Below are positions 24,913 to 37,563 of a DNA stretch of 64,000 nucleotides, one piece after another. Origin of the DNA: Notospermus geniculatus. Its lineage: Eukaryota > Nemertea > Pilidiophora > Heteronemertea > Lineidae. Under the pieces are notes generated by a model. The model did no database searches and was not told the DNA's origin. It worked only from the letters and a program-made list of their open reading frames with translations. The first letter of the stretch is position 1, and every line of letters begins with the position of its first letter. The translations under genes and the position numbers were made by a program. The stretch covers positions 237,446 to 301,445 of the forward strand of contig NMRB01000159.1 in NCBI GenBank assembly GCA_002633025.1. Direction: 5' to 3'.

Positions 24913-25051
24913 GCTGCATTTAGCTGACACGCGGAATGCGGTATAGGGCCGCGGAATCCCCGGCGGAAGCGATTTGTTGTATGCGAAATGCATTGAACTT
25001 TCCGCTTACCGCGTTCCGCAATCCGCATACCGCGTGCAGCTAAATCCAGCT
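24913..25051. mobile_element. Harbinger-like MITE with TTA target duplication (139 bp)
   Basis: AGCTGCATTTAGCTG on the left is mirrored by CAGCTAAATCCAGCT on the right, with TTA on both sides (24910-24912, 25052-25054). The interior pairs further (CGCGGAATGCGG with CCGCATACCGCG). It abuts the larger element starting at 25055. Confidence 0.8.
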
Positions 25052-25054
25052 TTA

Positions 25055-26243
25055 GAGTTGTTGCTTATTCCTAACAGTCCGCGCCCCTGACTGTCCGCGT
25101 GAAATGTGACAAGAAACACCCGTATAATACCTGCAGTCAATAGTCAATTGGCCGAAATCTGATCACTCATCTACAGCTAGTATGCGCTCGCGGTTGAACG
25201 CTGATTATGTAACCACGATTAGTTCTTTGCGTGGTGTGTGGAGAATGAATATTGACATCGCTTGTGGTGGCTTATGAGTGTGAGCGACAAGATTTTGAAG
25301 AATCAACTGTTCATTTAATGCAAGAATGAGATGAAAAATATCAGCGAAAATAGATAAGAGAGGTCTATCTATTTTGGATGACAGTTGTCCAGTTAAGAAA
25401 ACTTTGCAGCCCTCCTGCGTTTTGGTCTTCTCAGTGCAATTAGGGAGGTTCCGCAATGTCTCCGAATTATGATTTACGAATAAAAAATGCTTTGACTATG
25501 ACGTCATTAATTTAACACATGACTTTGCGTAGACGAAGAAACGGCATCATGACGTCACGTCACGCAGCCTAGACTGGAACCTGGTCCTAACAATTTTACA
25601 TGTATCATGCATGTTGTAACCTTTCTATTTTTAACACCTCCGTGAATGGTTGATTTCCTGGGTCAAATGAAGGTCACCTTCTTTCTGCATTCCGCTACGT
25701 CAGCCGTTTTGAGAATTGAATAAATTTACATGACTTACATAAAATTTCCAACTGACGTCACTGGCAGAATTCCTCTAATTGGCGGCCGCGGCCAATACTG
25801 GTCCTACCAAACAAGCGACGATTGCACAGCATGTAGGTTGGTAGGATCAGGCGTTAGTGTACACGCAACCCTGAAATCGTTTCGTGATTCGTAATTCGCC
25901 ACGATGCGGAACCTCTCTATTGCTGTAAACTGACTGTTGAACGAACTGTTGTTCAACTGTCTATTGCGACAGTCCAAGCGAGACAGTTGAGCTCAGACTG
26001 TACCATGTAAATTAAGCCCAACCCAAGGATTACTATCCATTTATCGCTGACAATTACTGTTGCGGGTTCGAATCGAACCCTACATGTTTGATGCTGCTCA
26101 ATCATGGTAATGCGTATCGGTGGTAATTTTGTTATGAGAATAGGAAGCCGTACCTGTTTTCCACTATTGGCTATTATGGTGTGTTTGGTCACATTTCAGG
26201 CGGACAGTTGGGGTCGCGGACTGTTAGGAATAAGCAACAACTC
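25055..26243. mobile_element. Non-autonomous DNA transposon, 1,189 bp, 44-bp inverted ends
   Basis: The left end GAGTTGTTGCTTATTCCTAA and its continuation CAGTCCGCG...CTGTCCGC are mirrored at 26200-26243, the first 29 bases exactly. TA flanks both ends (25053-25054, 26244-26245), consistent with a TA target. The interior has no transposase-like frame. The superfamily is uncertain; Tc1/mariner-type TA insertion is one option. Confidence 0.75.
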
Positions 26244-26310
26244 TATTAGAAACAGTCATATACTTTAAACTTGCTTGCAAAAGTACCATGGTAGAATGGC
26301 TGAAGACCTG

Positions 26311-26463
26311 GGCCCGGTTGCAAAACTCATGACAGCGCTATCTTGGTGTTAGCGCTAACTTGATGTTAAATGACGTAAAAGAACAATGGATTTTTACGTC
26401 ATCTAACATGAAGATAGCGCTAACACCAAGATAGCACTGTCGTGAGTTTTGTGCAACCGGGCC
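26311..26463. mobile_element. GGCC-capped hairpin element with CTG flanks, copy 1
   Basis: Arms of about 65 bases pair almost throughout (GGCCCGGTTGCAAAACTC with its complement, then the ACAGCGCTATCTTGGTGTTA region). CTG lies directly on both sides (26308-26310, 26464-26466). Cap and flanks recur in the elements at 41019 and 45021, whose inner arms differ. Confidence 0.85.
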
Positions 26464-26569
26464 CTGGGAGGTGTATAGCCAGCAAAACTTCAGAGTAGAT
26501 TCTGCTAATGTCTTTGTTATTTCTTAGGACTCATTTTCAACAGTGTTCAAAGCATCAAAATGCCATTCA

Positions 26570-26930
26570 AGCAGTTCAAAGCATCAGCATGATCAGCACT
26601 TGTTGGCATTTTCCCACTGGGATGCCTGGGCCTACAACTGCGGTTTTTGTGGCCATGCAAGCAATCGGTTCCAACTGAATTCTTGCTTGTAATGGTTCCT
26701 GTGGTATTCTGAACAGGGTAGCTTTCTTGGGAAGAAACTCAAAGTATATTCGAAGCAACAGCATGACAATCAACTGTTAGCAGTTGGCACTCACCATTGG
26801 GATGCTTATATAGCCATTGGGAGGCTGAGCTAAGGTTCCAACCAAATTCTTGCTTGTAATTGTTCCTGTGGTATTCTGAGTGCAAGGTTTGGAGAGAAAC
26901 AAGAGGTATTCAAAGCAACATTTAGCAGCT
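26570..26930. repeat. Two tandem units, about 185 bp
   Basis: AATTCTTGCTTGTAATGGTT and CCTGTGGTATTCTGA, with GTTGGCA...CACTGGGATGC before them, recur in the same order in two diverged copies. Confidence 0.65.
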
Positions 26931-27639
26931 GACATTCTGAGGTGCTTTACAAGTACGGCGGGCTGCTTTCACCCACCTTTGGCACAGATCTACCAAAGGA
27001 CATGCTATGGTGATGGAGCTAGCAATTAGTGAACACTAGGCTTGTCGTGAATGCTTCCAATGTATGAAAAGGTTGAGAAGGTGGTTGGTATCCATGACCT
27101 TTTCCTTTGAGTTTTCCTTTGAAAGTGCAACGCTGTGTTTCTTCATTTCATCCCTCAGTGCTCTTCAACCATTGACATTAACATTTGATAAATAATCTTT
27201 AAAGATTTGACAGGTTTAATTAATTAGTGAATTTCTCAAATCCTGTTCATTCACAGAAATTTTACATTACGAATGATGAACCCAGAAGGTTTCATTTGAG
27301 TTTCAGCTTGCTCTGCTCAGTTAGTTAGTCGTAACCATTGCATAAAATTTGATTTCCCAATTAAAAATGTAATGTAGAATATCCTATGAAATTTTAATAC
27401 ACTCGTTGATTCATGTTGGCAGATTTCTTGCGTGAAATGAAACTGAATATTTGATGCCAGCCTGGCAAAGTGCATCGTTGAATAATGCCTTTTGAATGTC
27501 AGAGTGGTGCGGTGTAACAAGAGTGACTCTCACCTCTGTGGTTGTGGGGTTGCATCCAAATGTGTCGTGGCAAGTCCATGAACAGCCATGTAGCCCAAGA
27601 CAGGCTGTAGCAGTTTTGCTGTGGGAAGCCGGTTGTGGA

Positions 27640-27868
27640 GAGTGCGGTAGTGGTGCAGTGGTGCAGAGTATCTGATCGAGACCGAGACCCGGCCATGGGT
27701 TTGATTCCCGGGGAATCGCCACTTTGTACTCTCAACTGGTCTGAAAAGATCAAGTAATGCGCTGAATGAGCTGCTCCTTGAGTTCCCCAGAAAGGTCTCA
27801 GGAGAGACTGGGGTAATAATGTGAACCGCCTTTGACACTGTGCTGCAGTTAAATACCGCTATAAAAGC
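27640..27868 (+). mobile_element. tRNA-derived SINE, family a, most complete copy
   Basis: The tRNA-like head (GCGGTAGTGGTGCAGTGG) has a good B box (GGGTTTGATTCCCG). The body CTCAACTGGTCTGAAAAGAT, CCCCAGAAAGGT and GAGAGACTGGGGTAATAATG follows, ending with TATAAAAGC. This copy defines the family. Confidence 0.8.
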
Positions 27869-29764
27869 CGCACATTATAGGCCATTAGATAAAGCTGAGC
27901 TATTGGCAGAACAGCAACGCAGAGAAATGTCCTTATTTGCCGAGCAGATTGAAAACTATAAAAATATGTGGTAGCATTGAATATATGTCACGGCGAAGAA
28001 ATTAACTGTCATATTTTACGGAAATAGTCTGTATTATTTGCTAACTGTGTGAATTTTTTGACTCGCATGATACTGGTGTTGAAATGATGTGTCATAAAAT
28101 CAATGGGAACACTCTCTTAGTCAAGGCTGGAAACCGACCTCATGTCAATAAAATATGTTTCTATTTATCTTTCAAGTTTTAGCAAAGTATTGCCGCAATA
28201 TTCTAATCGCAGACTATACATAATATTTCACTCCGCCTCATATATCCTTTCTGGAAATTTTAATTTTCAAATGTCTTCCTCCGATAGCTCATTGGCAGGC
28301 CGATATTGTATTACAAGCGAAATGGAGTATTTGTCAGAACTATGTCAATTTCAACGTCGTTTTCAATTTCAACATGCGAAGTGGAACATCTGACATCTGT
28401 AAACTTTATAATAATGGTCGTGAAAATCTGAAAATATTACATTTTGAACGTCGATTTCGTTGGAGAGATGCTAGTCAACGGCTAACATGACATAAAACTT
28501 TTAAAAGTCTTCGGGGGAATTGGAACCAATTTTGGAAGTAAATTTGTTTTTACAGAAATATGCGCCTTTGATCGTGTCTGCCCTCAATTTCTGAAATAGA
28601 CGTCAATTTTTTTTAAAGACTGATCTACATGTAACTCCTTGTGTAGCAAATATACTTTTATCCAAATGTTTCAAAAATCTGTCTGATTTATAATGTTGGT
28701 GAGTAATAGGAAAAGTTGGTGGAAGTTGCGTGATTTGGGAGCATTTTGTCAAGTTTATGGCAATAATGGATGCATGGAGTTTTTGGACAACTACATGGTG
28801 AAGATGGATCTTCTTCCCACAAATAATATGCGACCTTATTTTCCAACAATCCCCACAGTGCATCAGCAATAATATCAACACCAAAAAAATTTGGTGTGGT
28901 ATCCTTTAACTGTGCTCAGAACACTTAGCAGTTTGGCAACCGTGCGACCCGCCAATAGATTAAAAAAATAACCATTTATTTACATGTGGGCGCTCAGTGG
29001 GTTATTGCCCTGGCTAACACCGCAATCATAATGGACGGCACTCAACAATCTATAAACCGTCAACAGGACTGTTTTATGACTGTTTTAAGACGGGGTCCCC
29101 TCTGGCCTTGTTTAGATTTTTTGGCGATTTGCGAAAATGTTGCGGAAGTCGGTGAGGTGAGGTGATGTATGAGGGACGTGGATGGCAATCTCAAAGAAGA
29201 AATTCTCTGTCGATGTGCGGTCCTTAACCTGCGTGACGGATGGCAATTACCATGAACGGCTCTGACAAGACAGAAAATAGGAATACGCGTTTGCCGATGA
29301 AGGAGACAAGCATTGTGATTGCTTTCAATGTTAACAATACCTCATAACAGATGCATTTCCATTTTATTCCCAACTGATGGAGAGTTATTTCAAAAGCTTA
29401 AAGTGACTCATGATTTATAGAGTACATCCACGCAGCCGGAATATAACCGATATACAAAATGCTCTTCACGAGCCTTGTACTTTCTGTTGCAGATAAATTT
29501 CATTTTGGGACGTCAGAAATCCTATGCGCCTTGGCATCATGGAGTTTTGTTGCTGATAAACAGTCATTCTGGGGAGAAGTTTCCCTTGCATTCTTGGCTG
29601 CAGAATGAGCTGTTGAATTGGTGCATTTGACTGCTGTTGCTTCTGAATGCTTCTGTGCAAGCATGTAGATCAGGAAAAGCACCTAGTATTACACAAGTAT
29701 ATATTCATTTAAAATCAGTCACACTTTAATGATTCGAATTTTCGGCCCCACTCAGGCACACGCT

Positions 29765-29905
29765 AAATCCACAGCTAAATCCTAAGGAACTTCTGTGTCA
29801 GCATCCTAAGGAACTTCTGTGTCAGCATCAATTTTCAGCCCCAACGTGGGGCCTTCCTCAGGCACATCCACAGCTAAATCCTAAGGAACTTCTGTGTCAG
29901 CATCA
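29765..29905. repeat. Local tandem repeat, AAGGAACTTCTGTGTCAGC
   Basis: AAGGAACTTCTGTGTCAGCA occurs three times, with the neighbouring phrases CACAGCTAAATCCT and TTCAGCCCCAACGTGGGG; GCCCCACTCAGGCACA and TTCCTCAGGCACA also recur. Confidence 0.75.
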
Positions 29906-30803
29906 TGCATTTCATGCGCATGAATCTCCCCTGTTATTTTTTTGGAAAAAACAAACTCAGGTTTGAAGTTATAATCAGGATTTCCTTCTTCATCATTGTT
30001 ACGGTTGCATTCATTTCCGGCAGCAAAAACAAGGCTATTGAAATGAATTCTGGTTATTTTCCACGGCATGAGATGACATTAGCTTAGGAAATGCCAGCGC
30101 TGGTATTAAGGGTTAGGTTTTTGTTGAACTCAATACCTTGCGGCTGATTGCTAGGATACGGGACGAATTTAACATGAATTATTGCGTATTTTAGGAGAAT
30201 TTCAACAGGCGGTATTGAAAAAAATGTTCATTCTGTGGGAAGTTGTTGCTCGGTTATAGCGTCATTCGTGCGGTAGTGTCAGCAATGCGAAGAAATGTGG
30301 GTGTGAGAAATGGTATAATTAATTTGAAAAGTTGGAGTTGAGTGAAGTTGTATTGAGAACATTTGCCTGTAAGTTGTGATGTTGTCTCTAGGAGATACTA
30401 GGGCTTCTGAGTCTCAACTACCGGTATTTCAAATAAATATGGAGATTGTAAAAAAAAACATCATAAAATCAGTAAATGTAATCCTTTTGCGGAAACATTA
30501 CAGTTTCATTTCCAACCAGATTCCTCAAATTTTATTTTGGACGTCGCTCTGGGAAACACAGCTATTCCAGAAAAGTAATGCTGTGCTCAACCTCTCAAGA
30601 ACATGTTCAGCCAAGTTTTAAACCCATCACGTGAAATGGATGTGTTAGAACATCGCTTTTCAGTTGTCAAGAGAGGAAATCGGCGATCTAGGTGTTGAAT
30701 CTGTTCCATGTAACAGATTTCTGATGTGGGCAGTTAACGCTTCGTCGGTAACACCTTGGCGTGGTGTTGGTTTGGCGATGTTTTGTTGCAGACACGACAT
30801 GTG

Positions 30804-31145
30804 AACAATGTGGTTGAATAAAAACGTGATGAACGTTGCTTGAAAACTGTCATCAAACACTAACGATTGGGAGATGGAAAAGCCAAAGTATTATACGCTG
30901 AGTTTTTCCTCCAGTGTTTCTTATTCACTTTGTTTCTTTCCTTGCCAGTTATAGCTCAGGGAAAAGAGTGGAATGAGGGTTTTTTGGAAACGCCACTTAC
31001 ATGTATAGTTTTTCAAGTTCGAATAAGGCACTGTGAATTCTGTGTGGTTGCATGATGTAAGTTCAAACTTTTGGCTGAATTATCACTCAGTTGCCAGGCA
31101 TTCATCATTAAAATCACAACAGTAAAGGTGTATCTAACTTTGACC
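30804..31145 (+). repeat. Gap-flanking duplicate, copy 1
   Basis: This block is repeated at 31313-31660 with a few small indels (for example an extra six bases in copy 2 near 31405). Copy 1 ends exactly at the assembly gap. Two alleles placed side by side is the simplest reading. Confidence 0.85.
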
Positions 31146-31196
31146 NNNNNNNNNNNNNNNNNNNNNNNNNNNNNNNNNNNNNNNNNNNNNNNNNNN
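31146..31196. other. Assembly gap (51 N)
   Basis: Unknown bases between the two copies of a duplicated block, followed directly by an AC repeat. Confidence 0.99.
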
Positions 31197-31226
31197 ACAC
31201 ACACACAGATACACACACACACACAG

Positions 31227-31262
<36 letters not shown>
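31197..31262. repeat. AC dinucleotide microsatellite
   Basis: A run of AC units with two GATAC interruptions begins right at the gap edge. Confidence 0.97.
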
Positions 31263-31266
<4 letters not shown>

Positions 31267-31312
31267 CACAACCAAACACAATATGGTTTCCGATCTTGAG
31301 ATCGGAAACCAT

Positions 31313-31660
31313 AACAATGTGGTTGAATAAAAACGTGATGAACGTTGCTTGAAAACTGTCATCAAACACTAACGATCGGGAGATGGAAAAGCCAAAGTAT
31401 TATAGCCTACGCTGAGTTTTTCCTCCAGTGTTTCTTATTCACTTTGTTTCTTTCCTTGCCAGTCATAGCTCAGGGAAAAGAGTGGAATGAGGGTTTTTTG
31501 GAAACGCCACTTTACATGTATAGTTTTTCAAGTTCGAATAAGGCACTGTGAATTCTGTGTGGTTGCATGATGTAAGTTCAAACTTTTGGCTGAATTATCA
31601 CTCAGTTGCCAGGCATTCATCATTAAAATCACAACAGTAAAGGTGTATCTAACTTTGACC
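31313..31660 (+). repeat. Gap-flanking duplicate, copy 2
   Basis: Near-identical to 30804-31145. It continues into the GACCTTGACC repeat that copy 1 only begins before the gap. Confidence 0.85.
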
Positions 31661-31915
31661 TTGACCACGGTCAGTTGATGACCTTGACCATGGTCAGTTG
31701 ATGACCTTGACCTCACCACAAAGATGGATTTTTGACCTTGACCTCAACACTAGACCTTGATCTTGACCATGGTCTGTTCATGAGCTTGACCTCAGTGCAA
31801 AGATGGAGGTAGAACTTGACCTCAGTGGTGAAGATGGATTTATTACCTTGACCTTAAGCATGGTCATTTGACGACCTTGACCTCAACATAAAGATGATTC
31901 TATGACCTTGACCTT
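31649..31915. repeat. Minisatellite rich in GACCTTGACC
   Basis: Units such as ATGACCTTGACCATGGTCAG and CCTCAACACAAAGATGG repeat with variable spacing. TGACCTTGACCT resembles nuclear receptor half-sites, but the arrangement is that of a simple array. Confidence 0.8.
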
Positions 31916-34138
31916 GCTGTCACAAACGTTAAAGTTCATTCCTGTTCATCACATCTCAATGTATTGACCAATGCAGTAAACATCTGAATCATGGTATTGT
32001 GTCAATATCAAGTGTTTGTTAGTATTGTTCGCCTCCCTTTCTCTTGCCTCATGTAACTTCCCGATATGGCCAACAAGCCAGCTTGCCAATACACACATAT
32101 TCCAGCTATCGTCAAGCGCACTTCACATCCAAAAACTACTCAGGGCCGTCGATAAACAACTAGAGTCATCCCTACCCACCAACGGCTCCTACTGTCACAA
32201 TCACTTCGTCAACATATTGACTCGTTGAAGTCGTGCGCTATTTGCATACAGTGGAATCTTGCCACTTCTCTTATTTATTCGCGGGCGCAGATTGATAGTT
32301 GCTTGTTCAGTGTCTAGATGGGGCATTCTCATTATGGTCGTCGGCGCGGGACACGGTTAGTAAACACGACTTGCCATACGTTACTAATTTACAAATATTG
32401 CTATAGTTGGAGAGGACACACTGATGACCGGGTTAAATTAATTTAATCAAGAGAAGTATCATCACTTTTGGAGAGAGAGTGACTCTAAAATACCGTGATG
32501 TAGAGGCCTTGTACTGCCAAATTTGCCTTGGAATTTAGCTGGTTTTGTGGGCAGGGATGAGATGCACTTCGAAAAATCTGTCGTTGGTGAACTTCAAAAA
32601 TAATGTTTGAAATTTGGCCATTTTCAGATTTCATATCAGCAAGAACAAAATATTGTAGAGGACGGCATTTTCTGTCATTCTATGAAAAAAAAATTCAAAG
32701 CAGCCTGCTTTAAAAGTTTACACTATGCCATGCATTGTGTTTTCCAAAATGGCCGCCATGCCATTGTAAACACGACCTGCATGTTCATTGGAAAAATGAA
32801 AGCGATGGCTGTTGCGACAAAAATGTGATCAGATTTAGTGAAAACCGTGATGGAATTTGTCGAGTATTAACTGAGCCAGTGGTGAAAAACCTGAAGCACT
32901 ATCGATTGAAACAGAGAGTAGTTGTATGCAAAACACGAATTTCGCTGTAATTCGTGAGATTTTCACAAGTTCTCATTCTTTCTCCACGTTAATCAAGTAC
33001 ATTCTGCTGAATGGATAAAAGTCTTCACATCACCATCTGTTTGGTCTATGAATCCATAGCTTGTAAGCACACACATAAATGAACCTTTCTACTTCAGTTC
33101 AGCATGTTTAGCGTGTGGATGCTAGACGTAGCCTAAGTTGAGCCGGCTGAACTGATGTTGACTAAATAGCGCAGTAGGGCAGTAGCCAGAGCAAGTTTAC
33201 AAGCATGTTTTCCAAGATATAGATTTCTAGATATACATGATTGTTTTGGATATAGTTACAGTGTATAGGGTCTAGGCATAGCAATGCAAAGGTACTCTTT
33301 TCGACAAGGATCAGTGAAACTGTCTAGCATTGAATGCCAATAGTGCATTTATCTCTGTATTAACCCCCTTTACTGCCAAGATATTGTGCCAAATTTGTCC
33401 AAAAAAGGTTGAAATACCTAAACCCATAATAAAGGTATTCGTTGCAATACTCCCACTGACAAAGTTTTTGTAACATTTCAAAATTTTTTTGTATCTTTCT
33501 ATTGGTGATGAAATTGAAATGTCCTGATTCGCTGATTCACATTGTTTTATACAACACGGCGGCCATCTTTATACCAAAACATCGCCACAGATTGCCAATT
33601 TATTGTTCTCGCTAAAGTGTCAAATGTTAGTTTCCCCGTCTTGACAATGCTACAAAAAAACATCAATGTATGGGATTGTTCCTGGAAGTTTCTTGCCCAT
33701 AGCTGGTTACACATTGCGGTCCTGGTGACCTGAGGACGTACTTCCAATCAATCAAATGGAGGAATGACTCGATTTTGAAAAAAAAACGTGAAAATGTATT
33801 GCTGAGGTTTTCCTGCGTGGCAGTCGTACACGATCGCTTAATTGTGTTTTGTCATTTGCCTCCGGTCGTTATTTTTTTGTGCGTGGATATTTCAGCATTG
33901 CCACCTGTAGGGATGAACTAGTTGATTTTTCGCCGTGGCTTCAGCAGGCTTTTCATTCCTGTAGGCCTACAGTGTAGGTGGTAGTCTGACGTATTTGCCT
34001 TCTGGCACTATTTGCTCAGCTTCAAATGTGTAATCCTCCACATTGATTATTTTTACAAACGTTTTACCTGTCCTACCTGACCTCATTCCTTCATTCATAA
34101 AAATCCGAAGGCATGGTGGAGACACTCTGTGGCAATGT

Positions 34139-34225
34139 GCAGCACTAAAGGCTCAGAGGTAGACTGTTGGACTGTAGGCTGAAGGTCTCTAGTTCAAAAT
34201 CATGGCGTTGTGGCACTTCATTTCT
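34139..34225 (+). mobile_element. Possible tRNA-derived SINE head
   Basis: GGCTCAGAGGTAGACTGTTG followed about 35 bases later by CTAGTTCAAAATC resembles pol III A and B boxes. No defined tail was seen. Confidence 0.45.
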
Positions 34226-34245
34226 TAAATATGCTACATGTACAT

Positions 34246-34567
34246 GCATCTTGAAGCAACTCGACGGATCCGTCACAGATCAAAGAACCACCATGTGCAG
34301 GTCGACATTTCAGTGATTGAGAGGAACTCAGAGCAACTGGCAGTTACCTCGAACAGCACGCTCATGTTGACGGCGCGTCTTCCATTCCATTCAACCAACA
34401 ACTAGTCGACAAAAAGTAGAACATTGTCATGGGCAACTCGCGGCAACTGGCGGATCTGGCAGTTGCTCGAGATGCAAGCGCGCTCAGGTCGGCAAAATCG
34501 GCAACTGATCAGTAATGAGTTGCTTCCATTGCCGGAAAGCTAGTTGCCGCGCATTGCTTCAAGACGC
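34246..34567. repeat. Possible inverted-repeat element (322 bp)
   Basis: GCATCTTGAAGCAACTCG is mirrored by the end GCATTGCTTCAAGACGC. The interior carries repeated GCAACTGGC motifs similar to the element at 44976-45561. Confidence 0.45.
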
Positions 34568-36195
34568 AATGTCAACCTGTAAGCCCCTTAATGTCTGGTG
34601 GTTTGAAGCTAAACTGGAGGAGAAGGGACTGTCTCTAATCCAGTTTTCCTTGGCTCTGCAGGGATGAAGGGATCCTCCTCTGTTCTGCTCAAGAACCAAT
34701 CATGAATTTCACACTCTCCTTTATCCATGTCATCATGGAATATTCTGTTTGTCAACTTCAAAGGTTTTTCTCGATGATGGCCCTCCTGACAGCCCCCCCC
34801 ACCAAGCCTGTCTATTTGATCCTAGATCCCAGGGCCCTCAGAACCCTGGGTGTAAATGTCCCTTTAACTTTTCACCCTGTGTGGTCTTCCATGTGATCCA
34901 ATGTCAATGATGAGTACGTTTATAAAATGGAATTGATCAATTGTAGGTGTGACCGTGCACAATGCTGTCTTCATATTGGAATTCAATATTCCTGATGTCA
35001 GTTATTGATCGCGATGTACAAGGAAGCTGCGAGGTTCCATTTTGTGATGCGATCAAATGTGTGATAAATTGACCTTCATTTTGCGCACAGATTTACTTAC
35101 TATTATAGATCTGTCTCGAGTGATTTTCTGCTCTGTCACATTATCCTGCTCACCAAGGCCATGTTGTCATATTATGAGATGGAACATAGATCTCTAAGTT
35201 GACATTTGAAGGATTCAAATTTATTGAACGCATTTGCGGTCATTGTGTCCTCAGTTGCATTGGTACCCTGTACCTTTCTTCTGGATGAGGAGGATGTTCT
35301 TCTACTGAAAGTAAAAAAGTGCCCTTTTTGTGTTTCCATCAAAAATGCCCTTGTTTCCCCCAAAAAATTGCACTGGCATTTTGGGACAGTTACAGTACCT
35401 GTTCAGGATCAGTCAGCTACGCTTATTGCCAAAAGATGGCAGCAAAGTTCTAGTGGACCAATACAAAAGAAAATGTTCTTAATTGGTGCTCAATCAACCA
35501 TGGATGAATAGGTCCGCTAGGCATTGAATTGGGCTATAGTGACACCTATTGGTCAACTGACTGACAGCTCCTATTGCCTGCAACAAATCGGAAAGCCTGC
35601 TACAAAATTTGGCCGAACAGAAGTGGGCGGTTTTAGACAGAGGGCGAAAAATCCCATAGACCGTGTTTATCATTTGACGCACAAGGCCATGCCTAACCCG
35701 CTTGACAAATTCTGCCATTACAAATGCCAAATGCCATCGTGTATGACATATTTAGCCGTCCATCCCCCAAGACATTTGTTATTTATCTGATTAAACTCTT
35801 TCTGGCGCCTAAAATATGCTACAATAAGTTTAGCTTGGAGTACATCGCTGGATATTTATGTGATCAAAATGAATCACCACTTAGACCTAATTGGAAATTT
35901 ATCCTAAAAAGGCTCGTTTTTCAAAAATGATTCGAACTTCCCATTGAATCTCCATCTGCTGTGAAAAACATGATAAAACGAACCCTGTGGCTTCCAACTT
36001 TGTGATGGAGGGCATGGTGTAATTAAATGCTAACAGCGCTTGATATTTAACTGAAATTGATGTTTTTCATAAATTGTTAATTTTATGTAATATCAAACTT
36101 CTGGCATTGTGGTTGATAGAGAAATTTTGCATAATTGGGAAATTCATTGCCTCTGGTGCTCTGACTTGTTTTTCTGTCAGAATCAAGTTGTGTTT

Positions 36196-36565
36196 GCTAG
36201 GCCCAGCGGGTGCATAGCAAAATAGTTGCTAGTGTGCAGCCAGCAGAGTTGTTACTAGTGTGCTGCCAGCAACTGTGGTTAGGTTGAAGCTACGTTGTAG
36301 AGTTACTGGTGTGCTGTATGCAGCTGAGGTTACTTGGTTGCAGCCAGCTACGGTTACTGGTGTGGAGCCTTGCAACTATGGTTACTAGAGTGTGCTGCCA
36401 GCAACTATGGCAACTTGGTTGCAGCCAGCAACTATGGTTACTGGCGTGGAGCCTTGCAACGGTTACTATAGTGTTCTGCCATCAACCGTGGCAACTAGGT
36501 TGCAGCCAGCAGCTACAGTTACTGGTGTGCAGCCTTGCAACTACGGTTACCTTGTGTGCAGTCGG
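36196..36565. repeat. Minisatellite, GGTTACTGGTGTGCAGCC-type
   Basis: Units with CAGCCAGCAACTATGGTTAC and TGGCGTGGAGCCTTGCAAC repeat with variation. The array ends about 120 bases before the CPEB exon at 36686, so its length could affect the 3' splice site region. Confidence 0.8.
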
Positions 36566-36685
36566 CAAGACAAGGCAATCTCGTCCTTAGCTGATGTCAG
36601 GCCTTGAAATTTTCTTTTGCTTCTTGTATGACAACAGAATAAAGCTTACAAATCTGTTCTGAACATCTCCCTCCTCTCTTTACAG

Positions 36686-36868
36686 GAAAATCTCCATTTG
36701 GTTTCGGCGATGACAACCATCTCCTAGACGATGGCGGGCTGGACCAGCAAGTGCCAAATATCAACAGTCCTTCAAGAGGGTCTCCCATCTCACAGTCAAA
36801 CATGGAACGTATCGAACGATATTCTAGGAAAGTATTCGTCGGCGGATTACCACCAGATATAGATGAAG
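36686..36868 (+). CDS. CPEB2/3/4-like exon: pre-RRM linker and first part of RRM1 (RNP2)
   Basis: This 183-base exon follows a pyrimidine-rich acceptor (CCTCTCTTTACAG) and ends at a strong donor (GAAG|GTAAGA). It starts with two bases and ends with one base of split codons (phase 1). The peptide begins KSPFGFGDDNHLLDD, runs through a Ser/Pro/Gln-rich linker and reaches ERIERYSRKVFVGGLPPDIDE. The last part is nearly identical to CPEB2, CPEB3, CPEB4 and fly Orb2, and VFVGGL is the RNP2 strand of RRM1. CPEB1/Orb differ here, so the CPEB2-4 subfamily is the best call. The family binds U-rich elements in mRNA 3' UTRs in the cytoplasm and controls poly(A) length and translation, notably at synapses and in germ cells. 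The KSPFGF start matches SSLFP of CPEB4, just after the microexon. A single-copy invertebrate orthologue is likely but not shown. Confidence 0.96.
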
Positions 36869-37563
36869 GTAAGATAATTTCCACCATTTTAAACACTTTT
36901 CCAGTTTGAGCATACTTCAAAGAGCGTTAGGCCTCAGTCTTACAAGGGCCGTCTTCTGCGTTCACTGACCAAATCACACATCCTCACATGTAAATCCTGT
37001 TTTTTGACACAACTTGCTGTCCGCCAGAGACCCTCCACTATTTGCAAAAGGTTGTCATCAGGGTGGTTGTTTCTGGCCAGAATTTCTGTCAACTGGTCAT
37101 CAAGGGACAGGTCTGTAGCATGTGTTCAGGCCGCGGCGTTTGCTTGACGTTGCCACATTCACAGTTTGCTGTGGCTGAGAATCCTAGTCTCCTCACATGT
37201 TAGTTGAGTCAGTCCTACATGGGTCAATAAGGATGAAACGTTCCTAAGAAACCCTCGTCAAGTGGGTGGCAGTCTGCTTCCATCAAAGAGCACCCTACAG
37301 CCCACTTCCCTTCTCCGACCATTATCTCATTTTAAAGGAAGGCTGATTTCTTCTGCTCTACTTTATACGAGAGAGCTCGTGGCAGCGCCCAGGCATGCGA
37401 TCAATGCATTCTACAGATGTTAAAAATAGCGTCCAGGCACATCTAGCCTTGGCGTTCGCTATTTTTTCGATGTGAATATTGTGGGGATTCAATTTACAGC
37501 TGAGATGGCGGTATGATGTGACAGACGGTCGACCTGAAAAAAGGTTCCACCAGGTTATTTTGT

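Larger units (their letters stand above)
20368..36685 (+). other. Intron between microexon and RRM1-start exon (16.3 kb)
   Basis: Begins GTAGAA and ends TTTACAG; the flanking exons join in phase 1. It carries minisatellites, SINEs, nested MITEs and a 51-base gap with duplicated flanks. Stretches 20368-22860, 23600-24780, 26935-27635, 27870-29765, 29910-30803, 31920-34135 and 34570-36195 show no gene. If the duplication at 30804/31313 is an assembly error, the real intron is about 0.5 kb shorter. Confidence 0.75.

Noticed and set aside
31649-31915. Cluster of nuclear receptor response elements
   Set aside because: TGACCT half-sites arise from a simple tandem array with irregular spacing; no functional sign.
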